Source: Turnera subulata (Eukaryota; Streptophyta; Magnoliopsida; Malpighiales; Passifloraceae). From it: a stretch of DNA of 64,000 nucleotides. Below the pieces are notes generated by a model. It was given only the letters and a program-made list of their open reading frames with translations. It ran no database searches and had not been told where the DNA came from. This document shows positions 1-8,032 of the stretch, piece after piece. A program made the translations under genes and the position numbers. Every line of letters starts with the position of its first letter. Within the stretch, counting starts at the first letter, position 1. The DNA is taken from positions 65,786-129,785 of the forward strand of contig JAKUCV010001072.1 of NCBI GenBank assembly GCA_028386065.3, in the 5' to 3' direction.

Positions 1-74
1 AAACAAAGTAGTGGGGGACATCAGATTCCCACTTTATTTATCATACAGACTCGGATAGTAACAAGAGAGTGCCA

Positions 75-1055
75 TTACTTATTAATGGACTCGTGACTTG
101 GACTGAGATTGGCTTCTTCTGGGTCCACCATTGAATCGTCACTATCATCTGCTGAGGCACGTGCAACTCGGGCATCACGGGCATCTCGGTTACGCCAATA
201 ATTTGCTTCAGTTTCCTCAGAATCCCATGTGGCATCCACTTGACAGGTTGCCTGGGAATATGGATTCTGTGAGTCTTGAAATAATGTCTGTGGGACCGGA
301 GGTGGAGTGGGAGACAGCGGTACCATTGTAGTGGAGGAAACTTGACTTGCAGCCTCATAATTGAAACCATTGAGAAGACACAAACTATTCCAAGCCCTTC
401 GAAGGAAGCTTTTTGATGGGGATATACTTGGATGAGCTGGTGGTACTCGATAGTATTCTACAAGGGACCTTGGTGGTGGTGATGCCAGATAAGATTCCCA
501 TAGTCTGACAACGGGAAGAGGACGTGGAGGTGTTCCACGATAGGGCCGGTGTGCAGAAAATGTCATGTAAAGCAGTGGTCGTTGGTGAGGTGGATGCATA
601 TCAAGAGCTGTTTTAATCCAAGTGCGCCACTGACTCAGTGGGGTCATCCACTGGAGAAAAGTCCACTGATTGGAGGAATTGTTTTCTGCATCCATGAGAA
701 ATTCAAACATGTCGAGAGCCTTGATCCTAAATATGCCATAGTAAAGAGTGAACAGGCACCAGTTGTACCAGAGTTCATCTTCAGAGAAATCATAGCAGTG
801 GATAAGACTAATCCTTCTGAAAGGGTGGTCAGGAAAATATTGGGACTGAATTGTCTGGGAAAGACTAACACCTTGTTCTTGAAGAAAGATAGTGAGATAA
901 TGGAAAAGGGAATTTCGTGCAAATTCTCGAATTGAGAAAAGGTCTGATTTGGGATGAAGGGTTTCAGGGAAATTAGGATCATTGGTTGCCATGTCGGTCC
1001 ATGCTGCTGGCTGAGCTGGAAGTTGCCAATATGGTTCAGAGGAGGAGGAAGCCAT
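75..1055 (-). CDS. Pararetrovirus ORF2, unknown function
   Basis: An open frame of 326 codons begins 72 bases past the end of the RNase H frame. It has no domain I recognise. The N-terminal two thirds are rich in Trp, Tyr and Phe and look globular. The C-terminal part (about residue 245 onward) is rich in Ser, Pro, Asp and Glu and looks disordered. Florendoviruses carry an ORF2 of unknown role in this position, and that is the basis for the call. It is the only long frame of the virus copy with no internal stop, which may be chance or recent arrival. The start used is the ATG whose complement lies at 1053-1055. Confidence 0.6.
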   Translation of the reverse strand: MASSSSEPYWQLPAQPAAWTDMATNDPNFPETLHPKSDLFSIREFARNSLFHYLTIFLQEQGVSLSQTIQSQYFPDHPFRRISLIHCYDFSEDELWYNWCLFTLYYGIFRIKALDMFEFLMDAENNSSNQWTFLQWMTPLSQWRTWIKTALDMHPPHQRPLLYMTFSAHRPYRGTPPRPLPVVRLWESYLASPPPRSLVEYYRVPPAHPSISPSKSFLRRAWNSLCLLNGFNYEAASQVSSTTMVPLSPTPPPVPQTLFQDSQNPYSQATCQVDATWDSEETEANYWRNRDARDARVARASADDSDDSMVDPEEANLSPSHESINK

Positions 1056-1127
1056 GAAGATAACAGGAATGAGATTGAATTTAGTTTGGTTTACCTGTCA
1101 GAACCTACCAGCCCTATTGTACAGTCC

Positions 1128-1853
1128 TTACTCTAACCATAGAGGAAAATATACGAACTGGACCTTTAGTATGAATAGTTTGGTGACAAAGGTTGCGTCT
1201 TCATGCTTGTCTGGAACTCTTTTGTTCTTGAAATCTAGCAGCTTTGGAAAAGATGAGTTGTCCATTTCCACGATAAAATGATGGTTGACAAGATGGAATT
1301 CAAACTTTTTGATTCCATATTTGACTGCCAAAAGTTCTTTATGAGTGGTGTGATAATGGAGCTCTGCATCTGAAAATTTGCCGCTGGCATGGCCACAATA
1401 ATGTCTCTTTTTATCTTCTGTCTCTTCAATTAGTACTGCTCCCCAGTACTCATCGCTTGCGTCTGTCTGGAGGATTCTTGTGCCAGTGGTGGGAATTCTG
1501 AGTGGAGGTGGATCCTGAGTGATCTGCTTTAGGACCTTGACAGCGTTAGTCTGATCTGGTCCCCAAGGTGGGGCTTTCTTCTTTAATAATTTGGACAAGT
1601 GGCTGGTATGGTGTGAAACCTTTGGGATGAAGTCACGGATGCAATTGACAATTCCCAAGAATTGTTGAATTTGCTTTGGCGTGAGATTCTCATCTGGAAA
1701 ATTCAATAACTCCTGAGCAATGTGGGGTCCAGGCTGATAAGAACCGTTCTTGAAATGCATTCCCAAAAAATCAACTTCTGTAACACCAATGTGGCTTTTC
1801 TTCTCAGATAACATAATTCCATAAGAATGGACTATGTCATAAAATTGTTGCAA
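1128..1853 (-). CDS. Reverse transcriptase C-terminus and RNase H segment
   Basis: This is the in-frame continuation after the TAG at 1857. It contains the RT thumb (FLGIVNCIRDFIP, KLLKKKAPPWG) and an RNase H domain with the first acidic motif QTDASDEYWGA, the second acidic position in HKELLAVKYGIKKFE and a third motif reading VEMDNSSF. In caulimovirids these activities turn pregenomic RNA into DNA. The segment ends at TAG 1128-1130 and ORF2 begins shortly after. Only one stop parts it from the RT. Confidence 0.75.
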   Translation of the reverse strand: MQQFYDIVHSYGIMLSEKKSHIGVTEVDFLGMHFKNGSYQPGPHIAQELLNFPDENLTPKQIQQFLGIVNCIRDFIPKVSHHTSHLSKLLKKKAPPWGPDQTNAVKVLKQITQDPPPLRIPTTGTRILQTDASDEYWGAVLIEETEDKKRHYCGHASGKFSDAELHYHTTHKELLAVKYGIKKFEFHLVNHHFIVEMDNSSFPKLLDFKNKRVPDKHEDATFVTKLFILKVQFVYFPLWLE

Positions 1854-1856
1854 AAG

Positions 1857-3746
1857 CTATAGGTGTTCTGCCTCCGTGGATGAGAAAAGGAGGATATCAT
1901 CAATGTAAATTAAGGTGTGGTGAAGAATGGGTTGGAAGATGCGGACCATTGCTTTCTGAAATAGAGAAGGGGCTACCTTTAACCCAAAAGGCATAACCTT
2001 CCATTGGTACTGAGCATCTGGTATGCAGAAAGTAGTTTTATGGCGATCCTTGGGATTAATGCCAAGTTGCCAAAATCCGGCTTTTAAATCAAACTTTGAA
2101 AAGATGCGTGCATCCTTGAGATGAAGGAACATGGAATTGATCTTTGGAAGAGGAAACTTATCATCTCTTAAAAAATGATTAAGAGGCTTGTAATCAATTA
2201 CCAACCTCTTCTTTCTTCGAAGCTTCTCAGTTCGTTTTTCTACATAGAACGCCTGGCATGCCCATTCGGATTTGGTGGGTTCAATGAGACCCTGTTGTAA
2301 CAGTTGTGAGCATTCTTCTCTGGCTAGAAGTAAGTCTGTGGGCGTCATGCCTGGGTGAGATGCCTTAGTAGGATTGATATCTTCATTGAGCTTAAAAGGC
2401 AATGTGATGAAAAAGTCTTCATTCTTCCAGAGAGGAGATGGATTGGTGAACTGAGCATGACTGTCAGCACAAGACTGTAATAACTTTGTCTTGATTTCCT
2501 CATACTGTACTGGACATTCTGTAAGGGCAAAAATCTTCTTGACATTGGTGTAAGGAGCAAAAAACCTTTTGAATTTTAATCCTTGTGAGAGAATTTGAAG
2601 TTTCTCTGCTTGTTGAATGATATCAAAACCTATAAGTAGGTCTCGATCTGGAAGACTTGTACCAAGAACTTTAGTCCAGATAACACATCCAAGGAAGAAT
2701 TGTATTCCAATACGATTTTTGGTGATCATCTTGGTTTGGAATAATTCTCCATTTGCAGCTTGAAAATACTCCTTGTGCGGCTCCCATGCTTCTGGAGGTA
2801 GTATCTTTGGATTGAGAAAACTTTTGTGAGCACCAGTATAAACAAAACCAATAAGAGGAATTGGCTTATCATACTTGGATGGGAGAATCTGTATCTTGAC
2901 GGATGGTGACTTTGTTTTGGACAAAATGGACTTCTGTGCTTCCTTTTGAGCTTGAAACACTGGTAAATATTGATCATCGTATTCTTCATCTTCAGAGGTG
3001 GCCGATGAAGACGTATCAGACTCATGTTTAAGAACAAAGACAGTGTCTTCTTCAGGCTCTTCAGTTTCTGAAAATAATGATTCAACATCTGCATTCTCAA
3101 GAACAACATGAGTGCTTTGTTGGATTTGCTGGACCAATTTTGCTGATTTAGCTGGCTGATTTGGGCAATTTTTTGCAAAATGGCCCTTCTTCTTGCAAAT
3201 AAAGCACCTATCTCCTTTGTTGCCGCGTTTCCCTTTCTTCCTGAAGTACTTGAATTTGGGAAAACGGGATCTGAACTTCTTTTTGGACCTTTTTGGAGAA
3301 GGCTTCTGATAGCGATCAATATGGTTGGACTTCCGGGAACAAGAACAATTCTTGTCTTTGCATTTGATCTTCAGATAAGAGTTGTTGCACACACTTTTGA
3401 GATCCTGAGATCGTTTAGAAAGATCTATGAACATTTTTTGTGTATCACAAAGTGTCTGTCGAGCTGCGAGGATCATTTGGTGTAGCTTTCCAAGAGATGT
3501 GTTAGACATACTCCGATTGCTGGATTCCATTGCACTAAGAACATTGCCTTGCAAACTTTCTGGGAAAGAGGCTAGGTAGACTTCTCGATGAGCATCCGTA
3601 GCTCCCAATGTGTAATAGAGCTTACTCATGACAGAGTGATGTCGTTGGAGGTCAAAAAGTTGTAAAGAACAACAATTTCTTTGATGAAATTCAGTCAATC
3701 TGTGTCTAGCTTCATCCGGAGGAGAACCAATAAATTCATCATGCAA
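1857..3746 (-). CDS. Coat zinc knuckle, aspartic protease and reverse transcriptase segment
   Basis: This 629-codon segment has, in order, a basic coat-protein stretch, a CCHC knuckle (CFICKKKGHFAKNC, about residues 180-193), an acidic spacer, an aspartic protease region and the N-terminal half of a reverse transcriptase. The protease active site should read D-T-G-A but reads Y-T-G-A at about residue 303 (TAT where GAT is expected), so the catalytic aspartate is lost. The RT has the fingers and palm pattern with KFDLKAGFWQLGI and the catalytic YIDD box at about residues 614-617. It stops at TAG 1857-1859 only twelve codons after YIDD. Confidence 0.8.
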   Translation of the reverse strand: MHDEFIGSPPDEARHRLTEFHQRNCCSLQLFDLQRHHSVMSKLYYTLGATDAHREVYLASFPESLQGNVLSAMESSNRSMSNTSLGKLHQMILAARQTLCDTQKMFIDLSKRSQDLKSVCNNSYLKIKCKDKNCSCSRKSNHIDRYQKPSPKRSKKKFRSRFPKFKYFRKKGKRGNKGDRCFICKKKGHFAKNCPNQPAKSAKLVQQIQQSTHVVLENADVESLFSETEEPEEDTVFVLKHESDTSSSATSEDEEYDDQYLPVFQAQKEAQKSILSKTKSPSVKIQILPSKYDKPIPLIGFVYTGAHKSFLNPKILPPEAWEPHKEYFQAANGELFQTKMITKNRIGIQFFLGCVIWTKVLGTSLPDRDLLIGFDIIQQAEKLQILSQGLKFKRFFAPYTNVKKIFALTECPVQYEEIKTKLLQSCADSHAQFTNPSPLWKNEDFFITLPFKLNEDINPTKASHPGMTPTDLLLAREECSQLLQQGLIEPTKSEWACQAFYVEKRTEKLRRKKRLVIDYKPLNHFLRDDKFPLPKINSMFLHLKDARIFSKFDLKAGFWQLGINPKDRHKTTFCIPDAQYQWKVMPFGLKVAPSLFQKAMVRIFQPILHHTLIYIDDILLFSSTEAEHL

Positions 3747-3788
3747 TATATTCAGGAATTGAGAAGTTGTTGGAACCTATCACAATTG

Positions 3789-4769
3789 CTATAGAATTGT
3801 TGGGGTGGTCTTTTGAAACCATTCCTTGAGAGTGCCGGTGGAACGAGCAATGAATTCTTTATGGATCCAGTATGGTGGATTTTCTTGTAATTCTTCTTTG
3901 TCCATCCAGGCTTGAAACTCTTGTAATCTTTCTCTCCAGCGATGCTGGGGAACATCATCAAGGGACAACCATGGTCCATTTCCTGTGGAAAAACCATCAG
4001 GCTTTTTGGTCGGAGGAATAAATGGAGGAGGTTGAGGTGGTTGATTTGGCTGATTTTTGGGTTGTGATGATGATGTAGCCTGTGGAGGTGGAGTAGGTGT
4101 GCTATCCATTCCTTCAGTTTCAGGGGGAAACTCTGTAGTGTATGAGGGTCTGGGTTGGTGCATCAGGATGTTGGAGATATCAGTATAAGCTGAATCAAAA
4201 TCTAAGGTTTTAGAAAATGTTTCTGAAGAACTATCCTGTGATGTATCATCAGGGAGAGATGGGGTATAAAAAGGTCTTTTGATCATCAAAGAGGGAGAAT
4301 GATCTCTTGTTGGTTCTTTCCCTTCTCGACGATGATGTCGATCTGGTGGAGGACTAGGACTACGCCGATATGATCGACGGGGAGGTGTGGTTTCTTGTGG
4401 AAACATTTGGGACAATGATTTAAAAGGACTTTCTTCTGGAGTTGTTCTGGAGGGAAGAGGTTTAAAAGGAACTGGAAACATTGCCTGAGGGGCTAAAGGC
4501 TTTGTGCTTGCCAAAACTTTCCTGGCATCATGAAGTTCTTGCACAAGACGAGAGACCTTTGCTTCTTTTTGCTTGACCAAAGAGTCATAAAGACTTTGCT
4601 TCTCTCTGATTGTGTTACATAATTCTTGTTGAACTATGTTGAGTTTCTGAGTAAGATCGTGCTCCATCTTTTTCATTTGGCCTGCAAGGGAATCACATCT
4701 CTGAGTTGTTAGTCCTTGCTGTGAAAGGACCTGGTCTACCTTAGAATCCAGATTTTGGAGAAGGTGATT
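3789..4769 (-). CDS. Coat-region N-terminal segment of pararetrovirus ORF1
   Basis: The segment follows the first in-frame stop and stays in the polyprotein frame. It starts with a likely coiled coil (Gln, Lys and Leu rich, including KKMEHDLTQKLNIVQQEL), as in virion-associated parts of caulimovirid polyproteins. A long Pro, Ser and Arg rich linker with many SPSPP and PPRR patterns follows. It ends in a Trp-rich block (DDVPQHRWRERLQEFQAW) that leads into the coat domain. It is cut by TAG at 3789, with TGA and TAG three and four codons later. Confidence 0.6.
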   Translation of the reverse strand, partial: NHLLQNLDSKVDQVLSQQGLTTQRCDSLAGQMKKMEHDLTQKLNIVQQELCNTIREKQSLYDSLVKQKEAKVSRLVQELHDARKVLASTKPLAPQAMFPVPFKPLPSRTTPEESPFKSLSQMFPQETTPPRRSYRRSPSPPPDRHHRREGKEPTRDHSPSLMIKRPFYTPSLPDDTSQDSSSETFSKTLDFDSAYTDISNILMHQPRPSYTTEFPPETEGMDSTPTPPPQATSSSQPKNQPNQPPQPPPFIPPTKKPDGFSTGNGPWLSLDDVPQHRWRERLQEFQAWMDKEELQENPPYWIHKEFIARSTGTLKEWFQKTTPTIL

Positions 4770-6476
4770 CTAGGCCGTCATGTTTTGGGATTGCCAATTC
4801 AAGACTTGTTCTGCTTGGGTGAGTGGAGCAAGCTGACCATCCGGCCTCACCTGTTGAGGCGTATATGACCTCTTGGTGGATGTATCAACTCGAGGCTCTA
4901 GAGGTGAAAAATCAGCTGACTTGAACATCATACATGGAACTGGTTGCGGAGATGGCGTTATGTCTGGAAGATTAACTTCAGAAGAACAAGAAGGAGGTAA
5001 AAGTCCTTCTTCTTCAAGAATCTCTAATGCTCTTGAATAGAAATCAAGAGGGGGAGCTTCTGCAATGGCCTTTGGAAGTATCCATGGATGAGATGCTCCT
5101 GGAGGAGGACGAGGAGGCTTTTGATGTGGCTTGCATCGAGAGTAATGAGTCCTGGACTTCCTTCTAGATGGGATGACATAATCTTCATCAGAGTCATAAA
5201 AGTGATCTTCACAATCACAATCCGCTTCACATTGAGTAGAATCAGCGCCCCATATGAAGTGACCATTGATGTGAGAAACATAGACAGCAGATCCATCAGG
5301 CTGAAAGTAGGAAACTGGGATCTTCTTTTCCGTCTTTTCAGTACTAGGTCGGATCATACTGCAATGAAAAACCTCAGTAGAAGAAGAGGTTCCGGGTTTG
5401 GAAAAAATGGTTCTGACAGTTCCATCTGATTGTCGTATGAAGGTAGAATCCGTAGTTTGGACCGGTTGAGTGTGCTGACGAAGATTTTCATAATTAGTTA
5501 CCCAATCCAAAGGGATTAGCTTGGCCAATTGATCCTTGGAAATTTGTCTGGGTGGCTGAACAATAGTGGGTGTAGAACCCATGTCAGCATAGATGAAGAC
5601 TGGATCAGAAGAAACTCCTTGAGAAGGTAGGTTGACAGCATGGTCTTGGAGTCTATACACCATCTGATGATGTAAAGTTGCAGTGATGGTATTTGCAACT
5701 TGTTCAGCTCCAATGATCTGAACCTGAATCTTTAAGGCTGTGCTCAGATGCGGATCATCCAGAGAAATATTAAAGTTGGGGAAGAAGGTAAGAACCACAC
5801 TTCCTGCATTCAGCGTTGTCAAAATAGTGCCAATGACAGCATCCTCATATTTGACATATCTGGAATCAAGCAAAGATAGACGAGCAGTGACCGGTAGGCC
5901 TTTTCTTCCATGGTATGAAAGAACTAGCCGTATAGCACCAAGATGAAGATGAGAATAATGTTTTGCTTTCCACTGGGATATGAACTCTTGAGGAATCTCA
6001 AGAGTAACATATTGCTCAGCAGTTGAAGAACTCAACGTGCACTGAGAAAGTCTTGATGACTGAACATATTCTTTGATTGCTGGTCTTCTGGTGGAAATCA
6101 AGGTTCTAATGGATCGTGAAAGTGACCCTTTTTTGACTTTCCACTGGGATATGAACTCTTGAGGAATCTCAAGAGTAACATATTGCTCAGCAGTTGAAGA
6201 ACTCAACGTGCACTGAGAAAGTCTTGATGACTGAACATATTCTTTGATTGCTGGTCTTCTGGTGGAAATCAAGGTTCTAATGGATCGTGAAAGTGACCCT
6301 TTTTTGAATATTGTGTATGGATTAACCAGAGGGAGGAGAGAGTCCTCAACTCTAGCTTCTTCTGGAATATGGATAATTTCTACTAGGTGGTCTATTTTAT
6401 TAGTAAGGGAAGTTCGCGCAGAGTCTGGTATAGTAATAGAAGAGGTTATAGTGTTTGGTGGTGGAGTAGTAGTCAT
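4770..6476 (-). CDS. Movement-protein segment of pararetrovirus ORF1
   Basis: This 568-codon open segment encodes a 30K-type movement protein, which in caulimovirids moves the virus through plasmodesmata. The core reads HLHLGAIRLVLSYHGRKGLP followed by a conserved stretch around LLDSRYVKYEDAVIGT, the form seen in petuvirus and florendovirus movement domains. A 57-residue unit (about residues 57-113) is repeated exactly at 114-170, just before the core. An acidic and Cys-rich stretch (ADCDCEDHFYDSDEDY) lies near residues 400-420, followed by proline-rich sequence. The segment ends at a TAG that lies inside the larger polyprotein frame. Confidence 0.75.
   Translation of the reverse strand: MTTTPPPNTITSSITIPDSARTSLTNKIDHLVEIIHIPEEARVEDSLLPLVNPYTIFKKGSLSRSIRTLISTRRPAIKEYVQSSRLSQCTLSSSTAEQYVTLEIPQEFISQWKVKKGSLSRSIRTLISTRRPAIKEYVQSSRLSQCTLSSSTAEQYVTLEIPQEFISQWKAKHYSHLHLGAIRLVLSYHGRKGLPVTARLSLLDSRYVKYEDAVIGTILTTLNAGSVVLTFFPNFNISLDDPHLSTALKIQVQIIGAEQVANTITATLHHQMVYRLQDHAVNLPSQGVSSDPVFIYADMGSTPTIVQPPRQISKDQLAKLIPLDWVTNYENLRQHTQPVQTTDSTFIRQSDGTVRTIFSKPGTSSSTEVFHCSMIRPSTEKTEKKIPVSYFQPDGSAVYVSHINGHFIWGADSTQCEADCDCEDHFYDSDEDYVIPSRRKSRTHYSRCKPHQKPPRPPPGASHPWILPKAIAEAPPLDFYSRALEILEEEGLLPPSCSSEVNLPDITPSPQPVPCMMFKSADFSPLEPRVDTSTKRSYTPQQVRPDGQLAPLTQAEQVLNWQSQNMTA
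5966..6307 (-). repeat. Exact 171-bp tandem duplication in the movement-protein frame
   Basis: Bases 5966-6136 and 6137-6307 read identically to my eye over 171 bp. The unit is 57 codons, so the reading frame is kept and one block of protein beginning KKGSLSRSIRTL is doubled. Neither copy has a stop. The lack of differences means a recent event or an assembly error. Confidence 0.9.
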
Positions 6477-7417
6477 GGTTGAGAATTTTGGTTTTCTACT
6501 AGCTCAAAGCATCAGACGATGAACCTAGTTAACAATCTTCTTTGTATAGGTACGTGACGTTGTACACAAGCTCTGCCTACCCATCCAGGTGGGGATCGGC
6601 ACGGTATGAGTTTCCAGTCGATATACCTATATGGGTACTCTCCCCATGTAGCCGTATCAGACATGCGCATATCCTAGTATTCATGAGTGCTTTAGAGATT
6701 TTGCCATGATCTCATAAGAACGGCCCCGTTTCACACTCATATAAGTGTTTTTCATCAAGTGTATGCTGCACTTCATACACCACTCCGAAAGGGATATGAA
6801 AACATTAAGAGTGAAAAGCTTTTAGTTTTAACTCAACCTCCCATTAAATACAGTCTAGTACTTGTGTTACACCATAAGAAGGGACAATAAAATGTACTAG
6901 GGACAATAAAATAAGTCACTCATTACTAGCAGAACTAATGAGTGACTTATTATTACTCATGTGAACCTGTTTCACGGGATCTCTGATCATGCAGGTTGGG
7001 TTCCCATCATCGTTAATTTCCAAGTGGTAAAGTCCCATCTCCTTAGTGTTTCATCGCAGGGTTTTATACAACATTCACTTATAGAGGTTTTGGCAGAGGA
7101 TTGGCCAAATCTATTTCTGACCCCCACAATTAATGGAAATCATTCCATTTTTCTTATAACGACAGCTGTCTCATCATGTTTTCATATGTGTCTATTTCTC
7201 CCACTGTAGACACAACTCAACAGATATCAACGAAGAACTTTTCCAATTGCTCAGCCTGCAGTCAGCTTTCTTTAGAGTAATATACTCTAATTCTGCAAAT
7301 ACTTTAGTAATTATAAATTACTTAGCTCACTCCCACATAATTGCAACTTCACTGGTAGATTTTCCTCACATGAATAAAAAATCTTTCATCACTGTACACT
7401 TTATAACAGTGGACACT
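6477..7417. other. Pararetrovirus leader and unassigned sequence
   Basis: No gene is visible. The part next to 6476 should be the 5' leader of the virus. It holds a run of GC-rich, self-complementary pieces (6560-6680) as expected for a folded caulimovirid leader, but I could not find a good initiator-Met primer site. The rest is AT-rich and carries one strong hairpin (listed separately). The short frames here show no family resemblance. Confidence 0.4.
6910..6951. repeat. Perfect 16-bp inverted repeat (hairpin)
   Basis: Arms 6910-6925 (AATAAGTCACTCATTA) and 6936-6951 are exact reverse complements around a 10-base loop. It could be a cruciform, a small foldback remnant or part of a viral leader or termination structure. 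Confidence 0.85.
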
Positions 7418-7736
7418 TGTAACACCCCGAATTTTTTCATAATTAATTTATAAAATTTTTGGAATTTTATTTCAAAATTTACCCTTGAGAAATTTTTGGA
7501 AATTTTCGGTTTGAAGGTAATTATTTACCTTGAATTATTAAATTTTATTTGTGTTTATTCCATAATCAAGCCTTTTCTTGGAATCGACGTTGTTTTGGAC
7601 TGAGAATTATAGTGTTCCAAATTTTTTCATAATTAATTTATGAAATTTTTGGAATTTTATTTCCAATTTTACCCTCAAAATTTTTTTGGGGATTTTCGGT
7701 CTGAAGGTAATTATTTGCCTTGAATTATTAAGTTTT
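7418..7736 (+). repeat. 5' fragment of a gypsy-type LTR with internal duplication
   Basis: The stretch begins TGTAACACCCCGAATTTT, the usual start of many chromovirus LTRs, and shares its layout (AATTT-rich, then TTACCTTGAATTATT) with the end of the solo LTR at 15793-18959 read on the other strand. A block of about 110 bp recurs with a 190-bp offset (7431-7540 and 7621-7730). It abuts the LINE fragment at 7737. No matching 3' end was found. Confidence 0.5.
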
Positions 7737-8032
7737 AGTCTGTAGAACCCCATATTAAACCCATTAGGCCCGAGAGCCTTGAAGCTGTCACATTGCCAGA
7801 TTGCTCTCGTTATCTCCTCCAATGTTATAGGGTTCTCCAAGGATTCTGCTTCTTCTCATGATAGCTTTGGGAATTTTAGACCACCCATCCCTAGTCTACA
7901 TCTCCCTCTTTCCCTATACAAATCAAAAAAATAAGAAACTGATTGCTTTTTTTGATATAGGATCAGAAACTGACATACCATCGCAAGATACAGAGGATAT
8001 AGTGTTTCTTCTTCCTCTACCACAAGCTAAGG
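7737..8032 (-). mobile_element. LINE F, part 5: linker to reverse transcriptase start
   Basis: The minus strand encodes the start of an L1-type reverse transcriptase. The block from 7840 down reads ITLEEITRAIWQCDSFKALG and then GPNGFNMGFYR, the usual N-terminal RT motif of plant L1 elements. Upstream, 8027-7850 encodes the region just before the RT (RRNTISSVSCDGMSVSDPI, then MGGLKFPKLS after a frameshift). The RT body beyond 7737 is missing, cut off by the LTR fragment. It is joined to the piece at 14760 across Athila A, with the reading resuming in frame at the TSD. Confidence 0.8.

Larger units (their letters stand above)
1128..6476 (-). pseudogene. Pararetrovirus ORF1 polyprotein frame, broken by five stops
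   Basis: All four open segments on this strand lie in the same frame (their lower ends are multiples of three), so they are one polyprotein frame of about 1780 codons and not separate genes. The in-frame stops are TAG at 4770-4772, TAG at 3789-3791, TGA at 3780-3782, TAG at 3777-3779 and TAG at 1857-1859. Between the stops the protein reads on sensibly: a coiled-coil segment follows the first stop and the RT continues after the last. Breakage is therefore by base substitution, with no frameshift seen. The frame opens at an ATG at 6474-6476. Confidence 0.8.
1..6540 (-). mobile_element. Endogenous pararetrovirus (florendovirus/petuvirus-like), degenerate
   Basis: The minus strand carries the caulimovirid gene order movement protein, coat with CCHC knuckle, aspartic protease, reverse transcriptase, RNase H in one reading frame from 6476 to 1128, then a separate frame at 75-1055. 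One long ORF1 followed by an ORF2 of unknown role is the layout known for florendoviruses. No integrase domain is present, which fits a pararetrovirus rather than a gypsy element. It is an old, defective copy: the main frame has five stops and the protease has lost its catalytic aspartate. The left end is cut by the window and the right end is uncertain (leader near 6540 or further). Genus assignment rests on layout and motifs, not on a search. Confidence 0.85.

Noticed and set aside
3777..3791. Leaky stop of the TAG-CAA-TTG type in the virus frame
   Set aside because: The context resembles known readthrough sites, but two further stops follow within four codons, so readthrough would gain nothing.
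6570..6600. Initiator-Met primer site of the pararetrovirus
   Set aside because: The best candidate shares only the CAGAGC half on the minus strand. The match is too weak to claim.
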